Assembly (NCBI GenBank): GCA_003971905.1
Contig: RSEE01000034.1
Location: 496,001-560,000 of the forward strand
DNA: 64,000 bases
Direction of reading: 5' to 3'
Source of the DNA: Moniliella sp. 'wahieum'
Lineage: Eukaryota; Basidiomycota; Moniliellomycetes; Moniliellales; Moniliellaceae
The stretch's first letter is position 1. The number at the start of each line of letters is the position of its first letter. Below the pieces are notes generated by a model. That model made no database searches, was not told the DNA's origin, and saw nothing but the letters and a program-made list of their open reading frames with translations. Both the position numbers and the translations under genes were made by a program. Shown one piece after another: positions 9,514 through 21,183 of this stretch.

Positions 9514-12500
9514 TTAGAAGTACAGACTAGCGGCAAAGACAATGTCACGCCGGATCGTGTCGCGGGCCACATCCATCTTGCGATAAAGGTCTGCATCGCC
9601 ATCACGCGGGCAGCATCGCGCACCTCGCGACAGGTCTCATCGAGGGGGTGATGCAGCGAACGATGGTCCCCTCAGCTGCGTCGGTCATGGCGATGATCTG
9701 GTCAAACGGGGTGCCTTGGGCCCAGGCATAAACCACGTGAATCAGTCCCGGACGGAACTTGGCTTCGTAGTCTTCCACATTGATCTGATGCTGGGCTTGC
9801 ACCTGGCCCACCTTGTGCGCCGTTTGCATTACGAGAGCGTACCCGTCCGCAGCTTGCGAGGGAGTTCCGGCAGATCATCGTCCCTGCCATCGTAGATAAA
9901 GGGGCTGAGAAGAGCGACGGCTTCCTCGGGCGTGAAGGAAGCAAACGCATTGTCCAAAATCAGTTCAGTCAGGACCAAATTGTCCGCCGTGTTGATCTCG
10001 CACGCCACCGGCCCTTGAGCAACACACTCTCTGACACGGCATCCACAAATCGAAGCGCCTTCAGCACCTCGACTCGCTGATGGTAGTCGGGTAGCAGCTC
10101 CAAGTTCTCGTTGCTCAGGCGCAGTTCCATGTCCATCACATCGCGCTCGAGCGTACGGCGCTGCGTTACAATGCGGTAGTCGGCCTCGAAATGCTCATCA
10201 GCCGCCACCTCGCGGAACGAAGTCGAGACAAGTTGGCTCGTGTAGTCGTTCCGCTGCCCCAGCGTCTCGTTAAAGTCGAGACGACGGAGCTTGGCCCAGG
10301 ACGCCTCGGGCAAGGGCCCTTCCTGCGCCGCACTTGCTAGTGACCTCCCAATCGGGAGCAAGAGCTGGACCGTTTGGTTCAGTGCACTCTTCCGGTGCGA
10401 GGTGACCATGCTATGGGGGAAGTCGAGGGTGAAGGAGGTGACCCACACGACCGACGCCACTCGTACCTCTCTCAAGTCGTACACCCACCCAGCCATCCTC
10501 CCTCCGTAGGGCAAAGTGGGGTGGCCACAACGGGGGCATACCATGGGTCGAAGGACGATCAAACTTGCCTGCCTTGCGCTCGGGCGAAGCAGCGGCCAAA
10601 ACTAAGAGCTCATCAACCGAGATCACCTTGACCACAACAGCCAAGCTAAAGTCAAAGTGTTCGTCCCGCAAAGTACCACACGGCCCAATTGAATCGTTCG
10701 CCGGCCGGGTAATTGCTGTTCCATAGCCATCTCGACAACTCCCTCTGGGAAAGGGTCGCAGCCCGCGCGGCATCAGAAGGCCAAAAAGGCTTCTTCCCGT
10801 TCTGGATTCTCGAGGGACGGAACAGCAGCGAGACGTTGCTGCAATCCACGGAGCCTGCGCTCGTTTTCAGGTTGCAGCTTTTGAAGTGCATTCTCAGAGA
10901 AGGAGCGCTTGATCATATCCTCCACCTTGAGTGCCTCGACACGAAGCAAGTTAAGAATCATGTTGTACGTCAGGCGGAACTGGCTGATGAGCTTATCGGG
11001 GGTACCGAGAATCATGCTGTTGATGGCAGCTTGGGTGTACTGCTTGTCCGACGCATTGATGATCACCGTACCGGTTGCGTCCAAGCCACGACGACCAGCA
11101 CGGCCGGCCATCTGGGTATACTCGCCAGGGGACAAGTCACGGAAGTTGGTGCCATCGTGCTTGCGGGTAGAAGAAAAGACGACGGCACGGGCTGGCATGT
11201 TGACACCCATGGCGAATGTCTCGGTAGCAAAGAGGACCTTGACTAGGCCTCGCTGGAATAGGATCTCCACAACCTCCTTCACCAATGGAAGAAGACCGCC
11301 GTGATGCACGCCAATCCCACGGGCGAGCAAGTCCCTCATCCGGATAATCTGGGGCAAGTTCCGGTCCTGCTCCTTGAGCCGGGTCAAGGACTTTTCAATC
11401 ATTACATGTACCTCACTCTTCTCCTTGGCAGAGTTGAGGTCCGTGTTGGGCAGACTTGAAGCGTACTCCTCGCACTTTTTCTTACTAAACACAAATACCA
11501 CCGTAGGCAGCAAGTCGCGCTTGCGCAACAAGCCCACCATATGTACCCACAAGTTCTTATCCGGCCCCGAGCGACCCGAATTGGGTCCGGAGCGAGCGGG
11601 GCCACCAAACCCACCACGGGGAACTACTGCTCCGCCGCGTCCACCTCCCCGACTTCCCCTCGGCCCCCGCGGGAAGGCGGCCCGCCACGCCCTGCTTGTC
11701 CTCCACCTCGTCCGCCACGAGCGAGCTGGGCCAAGGAGGGCAAGCCAGCCGCCTCGCGTTCCTTGTCCTGCTTGCGCTTGAGCGCCTCATCAGCATCATG
11801 CAAACCCGACGGCAGCAATTTGCCCGTCGAATCAACCACCTTGAAGATCTCCTTGCCGGCAAAAAGATAATGTTCCAACGGAACTGGACGCTTCAGTGTA
11901 CTAATCACGTAAATATCCTTTTTCTTGGTCCGGCCCACCCAATCGGAAAATTCTGCAAAAAAGGTTACTACTTTGGTGGCCAAAGGGGAGACGGGGACGC
12001 ACCTCGAGTGTTGGGCACAGTGGCAGAAAGGAGGATGAGGTTAATGTGGTGAGGAGCGAGGATGATGACTTCTTCCCACACCACACCACGTTCTTGGTCG
12101 TTAACATAGTGTACCTCGTCAAAGATGATAAATTCGACATCACGAATCAGGTCCGCGCCTCGGTAGAGCATGCTGCGCAAAATTTCAGTCGTCATGATGA
12201 GGCACGGCGCCGTCTCGTTGATCTGGACATCGCCAGTAAGAATGCCGACATTGTCCGCCCCAAACGTCTTTTTGAATTCGCGGAACTTTTGGTTGGACAA
12301 GGCTTTGATCGGAGAGGTGTAGACACAGCGTGTCATGTGCTTCATGGCCAACGCAATCGCATACTCGGCCACCACCGTCTTACCTGCCGATGTGTGGGCC
12401 GCGACAAAGACCGAGTCGCCCTGCTCCAGATGGTAGACAGCTTGCTTTTGGAACACGTCCAGCTCGAATGGATATTCGTGCGCCATCTGCGGCACCAACT

Positions 12501-13430
12501 GGGAAAAGTTGGGGAACCCAGTGGTCATGTCCACCACATGGGCCCATTCCTTGGCCTGACCACGTTGGGCCAGCGCTCGACTGCTGTAATGCATCCGTTC
12601 AGTCGGAAGAAGTTCGTCCAGCTCGGCATCCAGTCGGTCGCGCATCATCTTTCCCTCTTCGGGAGCCGAAGGAGAGGCCTGGTTGTCGGCCACCTTCTCT
12701 TCCACCAACGCAGTGGTCATCGGCACATACACAGGCTCAGGCAGCAGAGACGACGCAAAGCCTTCGATTCCCTCGTTGTCCATGTCGGCCGAATCAGAGA
12801 AGATCCCACGCACAAATCCTGGGGGAATGGACTTGAGCTGCGCACCGGCCGCAAAGGGGTCCGAGTCGGGGACAGGGGGCGCTTCAGGGGGCTTCAAGGC
12901 ATCGTCCAAGCCGCCGGGGGCAAACATGGAGTTGCCCGCTTTGCCCCGGACAAAATGGGCCTGAGAGGTCTCCTGTGCGCGCTGGAGAGAAGCACTGGCC
13001 TTTGCCCCTCCGAGAGCAGAGGCAGCATAGATGGAGCGCAGATTCCCACCGTCGCTGGTTGCTTCTTCCCGCCAGCCGACCACGTGGGCATCGAGCCCAG
13101 CGCGGAGGAAGGAAAGATGCGAGGTCTGGATGGCGGGGACGACGGACTGGGCCAAAAGCGAGTCTATGCGCGGAGGGTCCTTCCAGTAGACAGGCAGGGA
13201 GGCAAGGGGGTCGCTGGTATGGGAGGGAGGGGGCAGAAGCGAGGGAGTCGGCGTGAGGAAGTGATCGACGGCAAGCTGTTTGGCCGCGGCGGGCGTCAGA
13301 GGAGCGGCGGCGGCGGGCGCGGCGACGCGTCCAGTGGCCCGGCGCCCTCTCGGAGGGAGGCCAAGCGCGCAGCCAGGGCATCGGCGGCAGCCCAGTCGGC
13401 GTCGTCAAACAGGGCGGTGGGATCGAACAT
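9514..13430 (-). CDS. SKI2: Ski2 DEVH-box RNA helicase (SKI complex)
   Basis: Cytosolic 3'-to-5' RNA helicase that feeds mRNA to the exosome with Ski3 and Ski8. The P-loop is AAHTSAGKT (about 12380-12407) and motif II is DEVH in [12 protein letters not shown]. Motif III is SATVPNT and motif VI is [10 protein letters not shown] (about 11090-11125). An arginine/glycine-rich insertion follows the first RecA domain. The C-terminal part ([18 protein letters not shown], then [12 protein letters not shown] at the stop) is typical of the Ski2-like group. An intron at 11953-12002 joins VPNTR to [10 protein letters not shown]. Length, about 1290 codons, matches yeast Ski2. The start is the ATG at 13430 ([19 protein letters not shown]). 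Frame breaks near 9600, 9645, 9840, 10007, 10775, 11620 and 13300 are one-base homopolymer or GCC-repeat length changes. A 500-codon plus-strand ORF at 12046-13551 is its antisense shadow. Confidence 0.92.
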
Positions 13431-14527
13431 GGGCAGGTGGTGGCAGCCCCCCTCGGGCCTCTCCGCGCCCGTCCAGGCCTCCCGGGCCACCCAACTTTCG
13501 CGCGGAACAGCACGCACGACGCACCCCCGCATTCCGCCCCGCTGCACGTGACCACGTGATGCGCCAGTGACAGAGTGTGGTAGGTGTGGCCGGGTGGGGC
13601 ACATGGGTATGGCTGCCGAGCGCAGACCATCGCGGCCCCGTGGTCGTACACGCTATCATTGCTCGTCCCGTTTCAGCCACAACCACCCCCCATCCCTTTC
13701 TTGCCTTCCCTTTCTTTCTCTTTCTCGCCTTGCCTTCCTTCCTTTCCCTCCTCCCTTTTCCTCCCCACCACGCTTTCGTCTTGTGGCCTGGCAACTAAGG
13801 AGCTACCCTCTCTCATTTCTTCCAATGGTCTACACCACGTACTCACCCACAATGCGACCAATGCCATGCCTGCATCGCCTCTAGAGTACCTGCCCCCCTT
13901 GTCACGCACAATGAGTGACGACGCTTCCTTGGCTGATGTTGCTCCTTTGCCGACCAAGCCCCGTTCTCGGGTTCATACACTGCGTCGAACATGATGCATC
14001 AGCATCACCCAAGGCCGAGATGGGTTTCCCAACGACTCCTTCTGTATGCCATGTCCACAACGCTCAACCTTGATTCATTTGAGCTGGCCTTTCCATCGTT
14101 CACTCGGCGAAGAGATCAGGTGCCGGCAACCGCAAGTTGGCAAGCAGTCTCTCAACATACACTTCGTAGGCCAAGCTGTGTGAAGCATGGCCTGGCGGCC
14201 AAATTCGACCCCTGATCGAGGATGAGTCGCTTTTCCGCGACTCCATGTGAGTACTTCGATTATAGGCGCTATGAACTGTCTATATCAGGACAATGAATGA
14301 GGTTAGACGAGACATTGGAATGCAGACTTGGGATTGCAGATGGGCAAGAACAGTAGCGAAAGACTGCTCGTGTTCAAGAACGTCAGAGAGGCAAGGGCAT
14401 GTGAGTGGGAACAGTTGACCTGGAGCACACCGCAGGGATGGCTCCAGGCTCAACCAGCGGACACGAAGGGTATAGGCCAGCCTCCAATCGTGGTTTTTTT
14501 TCGGTGTTGGTAGCCAACAGAGTGGGT
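13431..14527. other. Divergent intergenic region with possible short ORFs
   Basis: Contains CACGTG palindromes at 13541-13560 beside the SKI2 start and a long CT-rich tract at 13677-13770, typical of fungal promoters. A short plus-strand ORF begins MSDDASLADVAPLPTKPRS at 13911 and stops at 13994. Continuations in other frames to about 14213 are not recognisable. It may be the 5' part of a small gene broken by an indel, but I cannot support a product. Confidence 0.4.
13541..13572. promoter_or_regulatory. CACGTG/GTGAC palindrome cluster upstream of SKI2
   Basis: Two overlapping CACGTGA(C/T) words and a nearby CAGTGACAG lie 110-140 bp upstream of the SKI2 start. CACGTG is the core of bHLH-type sites. 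Function is inferred from position and recurrence only. Confidence 0.4.
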
Positions 14528-15482
14528 TTAGTGCCACTTGTCAGGCAGGTGGCCAGCCAGGTCAACGGCGGTAGCAATGTCCTTGGCAACGTAGGTGGGC
14601 GTGATGGGGCGATCGGGACGGTCAAGCATGTCCTTGGAGGTGATGCCCGAGAGGACAAGGCACTGCGCAAACCCAGCGCGCTGGCCAAAGGGAATGTCCG
14701 TGTCGAGCCGGTCACCAAAGAAGATCGCGCGCTTGGGTCCACATTGTGCGCGCGCACCACACAGTCCAGAATGGGCTGGTGAGGCTTGCCAATCACAATG
14801 GGGTGGCGACCGGTCGAGTTGATAATGGGCGCCACCGTGGCACCAGCCTCGGGCCAAGGACCGCCAATGGCAGGCGTGGTGGTGTCCTCGTTGGTGAGGA
14901 TAAAGTGCACCTCGGGGTCCATCACATACTTGGCCGCCTTGGCCGTCTTGGCGTAGTTTTGGTCAATGTCGAATCCGACAATGACGGCGCCCACCTTGGG
15001 TCGATCACGCCAGGGGCGGCGAGCGCCTCAAAGGGGTGGTCCGAAGGGAGACCCGCCGAGCGGTGGTGCGGGTCTTGGGTGCCGCCAATGTGCTCCACGC
15101 CTTCCAGGTCGAGTTCGTGCTCGATGCCCTCCATGCCCAGCACATAGACCTTGTTGCGCTCCTGCTCCTTGATCTTGAGCACTTGGGAGACATACACGGC
15201 GGCAGCGTAGGCGGACGAGATCATCTCGTCTTCGTGCACCTCAATGCCGAGCTTGGCAAACTTTTTGAGGTAGGTGGCGCGCGAGACAGAGGCATTGTTG
15301 GTAACAAAGAGCACCTTCTTGCCCTGGGAGCGAAGGTAGGCCAGCGCATCGGCACTGCCCGTGATGGGCGTGTCGATGCGGTAGAGGACACCGTCGCAGT
15401 CAAAGACAAACGTGTCGTACTTGGCCAGCAGCTCGGAGGAGAAGCCGTCCTTGGAGAGGTGGAGGGTGTGGTAGGCGTCCAT
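14528..15482 (-). CDS. PHO13: HAD-family 4-nitrophenylphosphatase / phosphoglycolate phosphatase
   Basis: Cytosolic Mg-dependent phosphatase that clears metabolite-damage products such as 2-phosphoglycolate-type esters. HAD motif I is DCDGVLYRID (near residue 25) and motif II is FVTNN. Motif III is the lysine in IVIGKPHQP and motif IV is FFGDRLDTDI. The cap region carries VGFDIDQNYAKTAKA. The ATG at 15482 gives MDAYHTLHLSKDGF. The ORF is open further upstream, but this start gives the family length. The nucleotide length is 955. Adding one C at each of two GACCCAAG sites (near 14735 and 14998) gives 957, i.e. 318 codons plus stop, and restores VIDPKVGAV and VDPKRAIFF. A TATATAA box lies about 86 bp upstream. 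Confidence 0.92.
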
Positions 15483-15567
15483 GGTGCAGAGATGTAGACG
15501 GGGGCAAAGGCACAAGGGGTGGGGGTGGGGGATGGTGGAGCAGCAGCGGGTTGGGTGGCTAGGCGGG

Positions 15568-15574
15568 TTATATA
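15568..15574 (-). promoter_or_regulatory. TATA box of PHO13
   Basis: TATATAA on the minus strand, about 86 bp before the PHO13 start codon. The distance is reasonable for a fungal core promoter. Confidence 0.5.
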
Positions 15575-17183
15575 GAGACCGGGAGAAGCAAGCAAGAAAC
15601 GAGGGAGCTGAGTGCGCTGGGTGCGCTACTGGACCATGGGCAGCAGAACGAGCAGTGGTTAATGATTGACGTTTAACGATTAACGAGGACGGATGCTGCT
15701 GGCTAGTGCCTGACGCGCTGGGTCGCAGGAGGTCTCGGGAGGTCGCTGTCGCAACGACGCGGTTTGATAATGGGAGGGGGTGATGTCATCGATCACCGGC
15801 CATCGCATGTTGCAGCGCGACACGGCACGTGTGCCGCGACACTCGATACGCGCCACGCCTGTATGCACAACGATTCGATTCCAGCGTGTCCACGGGCAAC
15901 ACCACCGAATAACCCCAGTTTCAGCCGGCCTTGGCCATCCGTGCATCCGCGCAATGCGCCAGGCTGGAGGACCGGTGCTCTTTCAGCCGCGCAGGTAGCA
16001 GAGGTGGCCGCCGCGGGCACGCGAGCAGTGTAGGACAGTTTGACTCGTGCCACGTGTGCGATGGCTGCATGGGTCCATGGGTGGAGTGGACATGGGTCCA
16101 TGGGTGCTGTGTCCCTCCGTCCAGCGTCCAGCGCCAGGCGGCCCCATTAACCATTGGACGTGCCACGGGGCACCGTTTCGTTTGAAACTTGGCCATCGGA
16201 GATCTGAGATCTGGGGACCTGAGATCGGAAAAAACATCTGAACCAGCAGAAACACCCGCTGGCAGGCAGCATGGCACGTGCCAGCGCCAGCGACACAGTG
16301 ACTAGTGACATGTGACATGCTCTGGCCTGTCGCTGCATGCCCGGCCCCCCGGTTCAGTGCACCCGCTGCTGCCCTGGGGCTGCCCCCGTGCTCGTCGCGG
16401 TCAACATTTCATGTTCAACACGTGCAACTCCTTCCGCCAAGTACTCAGCACGTGTCAAATTTCAAATCTTGGCCTGTCTTGATTAAGATTTTGATCCCGC
16501 AGGGTCAAGCTACCCAGCTAACCTCTCCCGCCGGCCCACATCTCCACGCCTTCTGAAGCCACTGTGATGAATGATTGGCTCACTTGCCGCATCAAACACA
16601 AACTGCCCTTGGCCAGGCGCAGGTGGCGCGGTGCAGCTCCCTACGGCCTACACTACTCCCACTCGCTTTCAAGCCATCTTACCTTCTGATTGGACCACAT
16701 AGCCTTTTCCATCGACTATCGATACCAACCAGGCCGCAGGCGTGTTGACGTTCCATGCCTTGAGCAAGGCAACGGAAATAGAGATGGTGCCGAGCAATCA
16801 GGGGGAAGGCAGCCCGGAGGCGCAACGGCGCCACCTCGCCCACAGTTTCTTTGGCTTGCAACTGGCATCATCTGCATCATCGCTGATTCCATGTCATTGG
16901 CAGAGCTTAAGGCTGGGACAGGGGGAACGCTACGTCAAATCCTAACCGTTCATCTTGCGGGGGTTACTGTGTTTGCCAACGTTGTCACCAAAACCAGAGG
17001 AGAATACGGCCGGAGCACTGCACTTTGGGTGTGCCCCGTTAAACGTTGAGACGTTGAGTTATCGATTATCGATCATCAATATCAATATCACCCTTCAATC
17101 CAAACAACAAAGAGACAAGGAGAAAGCCTAGGAAAGTGCTACCGCAGCTGCCGCAACTCACTACTGACAAAGCCGAGGCAATC

Positions 17184-17256
17184 AAGATTCAGGATTCAGG
17201 ATTCATTCAGGATTCATTCAGGATTCATTCAGGATTCAGGATTCTCGATTCAGGCG
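17184..17256 (+). repeat. ATTCAGG / ATTCATTCAGG short tandem array
   Basis: About nine copies of ATTCAGG, some extended to ATTCATTCAGG, ending a few bases from the stop codon of the tnp2-like gene. They could be subterminal repeats of the transposon that brought that gene. Confidence 0.8.
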
Positions 17257-17258
17257 TT

Positions 17259-20200
17259 TTACTTTTCGAATGCCCAGGCGCGTGTCCCGTCGGCGGAAGA
17301 AGAGCCGTCCGGGAGAATGGTTTCGGGCGTTTCAAACCGGCCCACGGTCGCCTCCAACTCGTCAGTCGAAACGAGCACATACCCGCTGGCAGCGTTGGAG
17401 ATACGGTAGAGCTTGGCGTCGGACTCTAACGGTAAGGCGTCATCTAGCAGTGCGTCAAACCGCTTTACCAGCACCCATTCCTTTGGCCCAGGGAGGGGAG
17501 GCTCAACCGTACTCGTATCCAGCACAACGAAGAACAGGACCTGCACGATCTGTACCGGGAGGTTGGGACCCAGAGACTTGAGTTTGGCATAGCACCTGCT
17601 TCGTCTGCAGTTCGAGTTTTGATCTTCCGCCAGCTTTCCACGGAACGAGCGAATGGTGTCCTTCACGCCCCAGATCCCAAAGTATCGTAGGCTGCACTCC
17701 TTCCAGCGCGGAACCACGACGGTGAGACAGGCTTGGAACCGCATCATATACTCGGTGGGAATGTCCGCCGGGGCCAGCTTGAGACTAAATTTGGTCTCGG
17801 ATTGTTGTTCGAAAGGCCGGTCAGTTGCCAAATCCGCGAGTAGGATGGTGTTGGCACGCTCCATGGCCGGGAGCACCGAACTGTAGGCACGTGCATCCTG
17901 GGGAGCAGTTTGCTTGGTAGGGCGCTGCGTCTTCTCCCTCCAGCCTTGCCACACGGACGTGATCGTGCCAAAGACACGGATGTGCTCCGCGACATGCAGG
18001 AGACTGTGCAGAGAGACACTGTGGTCCGGGTATAGATCAGTGGATGAGTTGGATGCAACACGATTCAAGAGGGATAGGTACGCACGGGGCTCGTTGTACC
18101 AAGTCGGGGTGGAAGTTGATGTACACGCGCTCCCACAACGTGCAGAACTGGTCAAACATCCGCTCAATCGTAGCCAGCTCTTCCTCCGACACACTGGGCT
18201 GCAACGACAGGCGCATCCCGACCAGAAAGGAGAGAAGCATTTGCAACACCTCGGATGGGGCACCGACCGCAACCAGCCCGGTGGGTAGAGGTAGTACTGA
18301 AGCACAATCAGCCACTCAAACGCGCGGAATTGGTTGTCGGCGAAATGCAGGGTAATGTTGCGAACCGACTGGGCCGAGAAAGTAGCTGGGAACAAGCCCC
18401 GATTCGTCTGAGTCAGCTTTCCAAAGGCAAAAAATTGAGCAGGCGTCAAGTAGAACTCGGACGGATGGCCCGAGCGTTCCACACGCGGGGCAACGAGGGT
18501 GAGCACAATCAACGGAGCCATCTCGAGCGCAAAGAGATGAAAGACGTCGGTGGGGAAGAATCCGAACGACCGCCAAAGAGGCAACCAGCGAACAAGAGGA
18601 GCATAGTTCGCCCCAAACGCTTTCTCGGGGCTCACGGCGTCCGTGGGCTGGCCCCCGGCTTTATAATTCCAGCGCCAATCGCGCTGTCGGTTGTGACTCT
18701 CTGGACCATGGCAATCGCAGCTTTTCAAAATCTGGTCATGTACCGCATCTGTCCGCACAGCGACAGGAGAGGGATTCACAGGTGGTACGATCCCCCAGCG
18801 ACGTAAAAAGTGTTGAAATAGGTCCCTCCCGGGGGCTGGGGCTCGATGCGCCTTAGTCGCGGAAGATACTTTCCTTGTCCCACAGCAGGATCAACTGCTG
18901 GCATAAAGCAATCTGTACAAGGCCAATCGCTGGCTGCGCCTTGGAGGCCCGAAACATTCGCAACCGCGAACCGGTCTGCGATAATAGCGACCACAAACGG
19001 TCGCACCGTAATCGTCTTGCGCACCGCGGCGCTGTACACCGGGAACGGTTGCCCGAGCTCCCAAAAAAGCGGATCGAGGAAGGATTCCAAGTTCTGGGGC
19101 TCGTGCGGTCCAGGGATGGTCAGAACATTGTGGATGTATTCATTTTTGGTTCGCGTCTCGGGTGGAAGATTGCCAATCTGCAACCTGAACGTCCATGCGC
19201 GTCCTGGCGTTGCAGTCTCCATTAAGGCGTCATCAAGGGAAACAATAAGCGCAACGTCAAGAACGTCATCAGGACCATCGACGAGGAAAAAAACCCCGGT
19301 GGTGCGCAGTGTCAACCCACTGTCCGTCCCAGATATCAGTACGCGATCCCCCAGGGCAACGTTGCTGCATCTTGCGCCGCGGATAGGCATGCATCTCCTG
19401 AGCAATGTGCTTGTTGTCCAGCAGGATCCTGATTTTGGGTTTGAGAGACAGAAACTGCACCCTTGGGCATTTACGCTCCTTGGCAAGGGGGCGCTGTTTG
19501 TGACAGTACGGACACACATCATCCGCGGCATTCATGCCATAAAAGGCCACGCATGAGTCGTCGCACATGGGCCAGTATTGGGTACCCAGGTCGGCATCGG
19601 CCCCTGGGCCTTGGTCTTGATCACGGATTCAACTTCGTCGCTGGATAGAAGAGGCACATTGAAGTGTTTCTGCATCAGCTGGGCAAGGTTGTCCACCAAT
19701 GATGCAGGTCCCTGGCCCGAGTGGGCCAGCATCATGAGTTCCATCGAGAATTCAACCTCACGCTCCACGTCCGCCCGTGGCCGGCCCTCCAACTCCACTC
19801 GCCTCTGCACCATTTCGTCATAATCGTCAATGCCCTCGTATTGTCGTGCCTCCTCCGCTTCCTGGTCCGCATGTTCCTCGGCATACATAGCCTCCGCCTC
19901 GTGGGCATCGGCCTCGTCGCGTGCCAACGTTTGGTCCTCTCTGTTTTTGGTTGAGCGGACCAAATAAGGAACCGTCTTGGTAACCACATCAGTTTCAGGT
20001 TCATCATGTCCACGCCCGAGAACTTGGTTGAGCACATCGCTCATCCTGTTAGTGAGCTCTTCCATACGAGGATCCAGATCCGGCTCTTGGTCATCCTCCA
20101 CTGGTACGCCGCCGTCAGGACGAGGAGGCGCCACAGCTTGGGGAGGAGCCACAGCACGGGGAGGTGCCACGGCTTGGGGACGCATCACAGCTTGGTTTTG

Positions 20201-20692
20201 CCTAACTTGCACGCGGCTGGCAGGACGAGGAAGCATCACAGGCGCAGGCGCACCGCTGGGTCCCGATTGGGCTGACGTGCCCTGCTGGGGAAGTGCAGAT
20301 GGTCCGACGTCTGTTCTTGGTCGGCGCGCCCGGTCCGAAGGTTCTCCGACGGACGACGGGGAGCGCGGGCGTCGAGCGCTGCCCCAGTTCCTGATACTGC
20401 TCTTGTGGATCTCGAGCATCTTGCGCCGCAGGGTATCCTGGTTCATAGGGTGGCCAAAGAGGATCACAAGTTTTTGCTGGTACGCAGCATTCAAGTTGGG
20501 TATGTTGTTGGTATGATACGCAGCCTTGCTGCCATGAACGAGCGGGATCTTGCGCTCACGCAGCGCGTCGGCTGATACACTGTCGAGACAGCGAGGACAG
20601 ATGCATACACGGAACGAGGCGGGCGCTCCTTCGGCCGTCGTGCGCTCAGCGCGCAGAGCGGCCCAGTCAGTGTCCGCGGTGAAGACCGACAT
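17259..20692 (-). CDS. tnp2-like (CACTA/En-Spm type) transposase
   Basis: Resembles fungal and plant tnp2 transposases block by block. An N-terminal region contains VCICPRCLDSVSA, then a Pro/Gln-rich linker and an acidic region. A zinc-like C..S..F.G....D.CPYC motif lies near 19505-19560. TDIWDGQWV is followed by a conserved acidic block, VALIVSLDDALM. IPGPHEPQNLESFLDPLFWE and GLQGAASDWPCTDC are the hallmark central blocks. FGFFPTDVFHLFALEM, SLLHVAEHIRVFG and a C-terminal VLVSTDELEATVGRF complete it. The start ATG at 20692 gives MSVFTADTDWAALR. The span corresponds to about 1140 codons. Frame changes near 18792 and 19290 (a run of seven A) look like the homopolymer errors seen in host genes, so the enzyme may be intact. 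No TIRs or target duplication were found. Confidence 0.75.
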
Positions 20693-21183
20693 GGATGGAT
20701 GCGGGTCGGAGCCAAGGCGGCGGGAGCTGGTGGTGCATCCAAGCGTGCGCCCTCTGGCTCTGCAAACATATTTTTCGTCTTGACACGTCACGTGACGTAC
20801 CAGGCGACCCACATCACGCGTCGCGCACCAGCCGCTGCGGTCGCGGATGAATGCATCCGCGTTGCGCTTATGTCAGCCACACAGCCAATATTAAAGTCGA
20901 GAAAGCGTCGAGCCATGCCCAGTGGTGCCAGCATCACATGCACATCACACTCCAATCCACCCGAGGCCCGAGGGCTCAGCTGAGGCTCAGCGGACACAGG
21001 CTAATCGCTTGAAGCTTGAGCTGCCTCGCCTGAGTACTCACTTGAGGACTGAGTGCGCGGTACTCGTCCTACGAAGCTAGGCAAGCAATTCTCCGACCTC
21101 ATTCCCTCCCTGCAGACCACGCAATACTTGTGAGATGAGAGGCAACAAAAAAAAGTGTCCAGAGGATGATATCAAGTTGTGCG
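20693..21183. other. Intergenic region between transposase and transporter
   Basis: Contains the palindrome GACACGTCACGTGACGTACC near 20782-20801, the dyad GGCTCAGCTGAGGCTCAGC near 20975, CTTGAAGCTTGAG near 21009 and GAGTACTCAC near 21032. No gene seen. Confidence 0.6.

Larger units (their letters stand above)
15483..17258. other. Gene-poor interval
   Basis: No convincing coding region on either strand. Visible features are two copies of CATGGGTCCATGGGTG-like sequence at 16067-16110, the GTGAC run at 16297-16320 (including ACTAGTGACATGTGACATG), a duplicated GAGATCTGAG/CTGAGATC patch near 16199-16225, and ATCGATTATCGAT at 17061-17075. The right end is the ATTCAGG array described separately. 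Confidence 0.6.

Noticed and set aside
12046-13551. 501-codon ORF on the plus strand
   Set aside because: Antisense to the first half of SKI2, whose helicase motifs are unmistakable.
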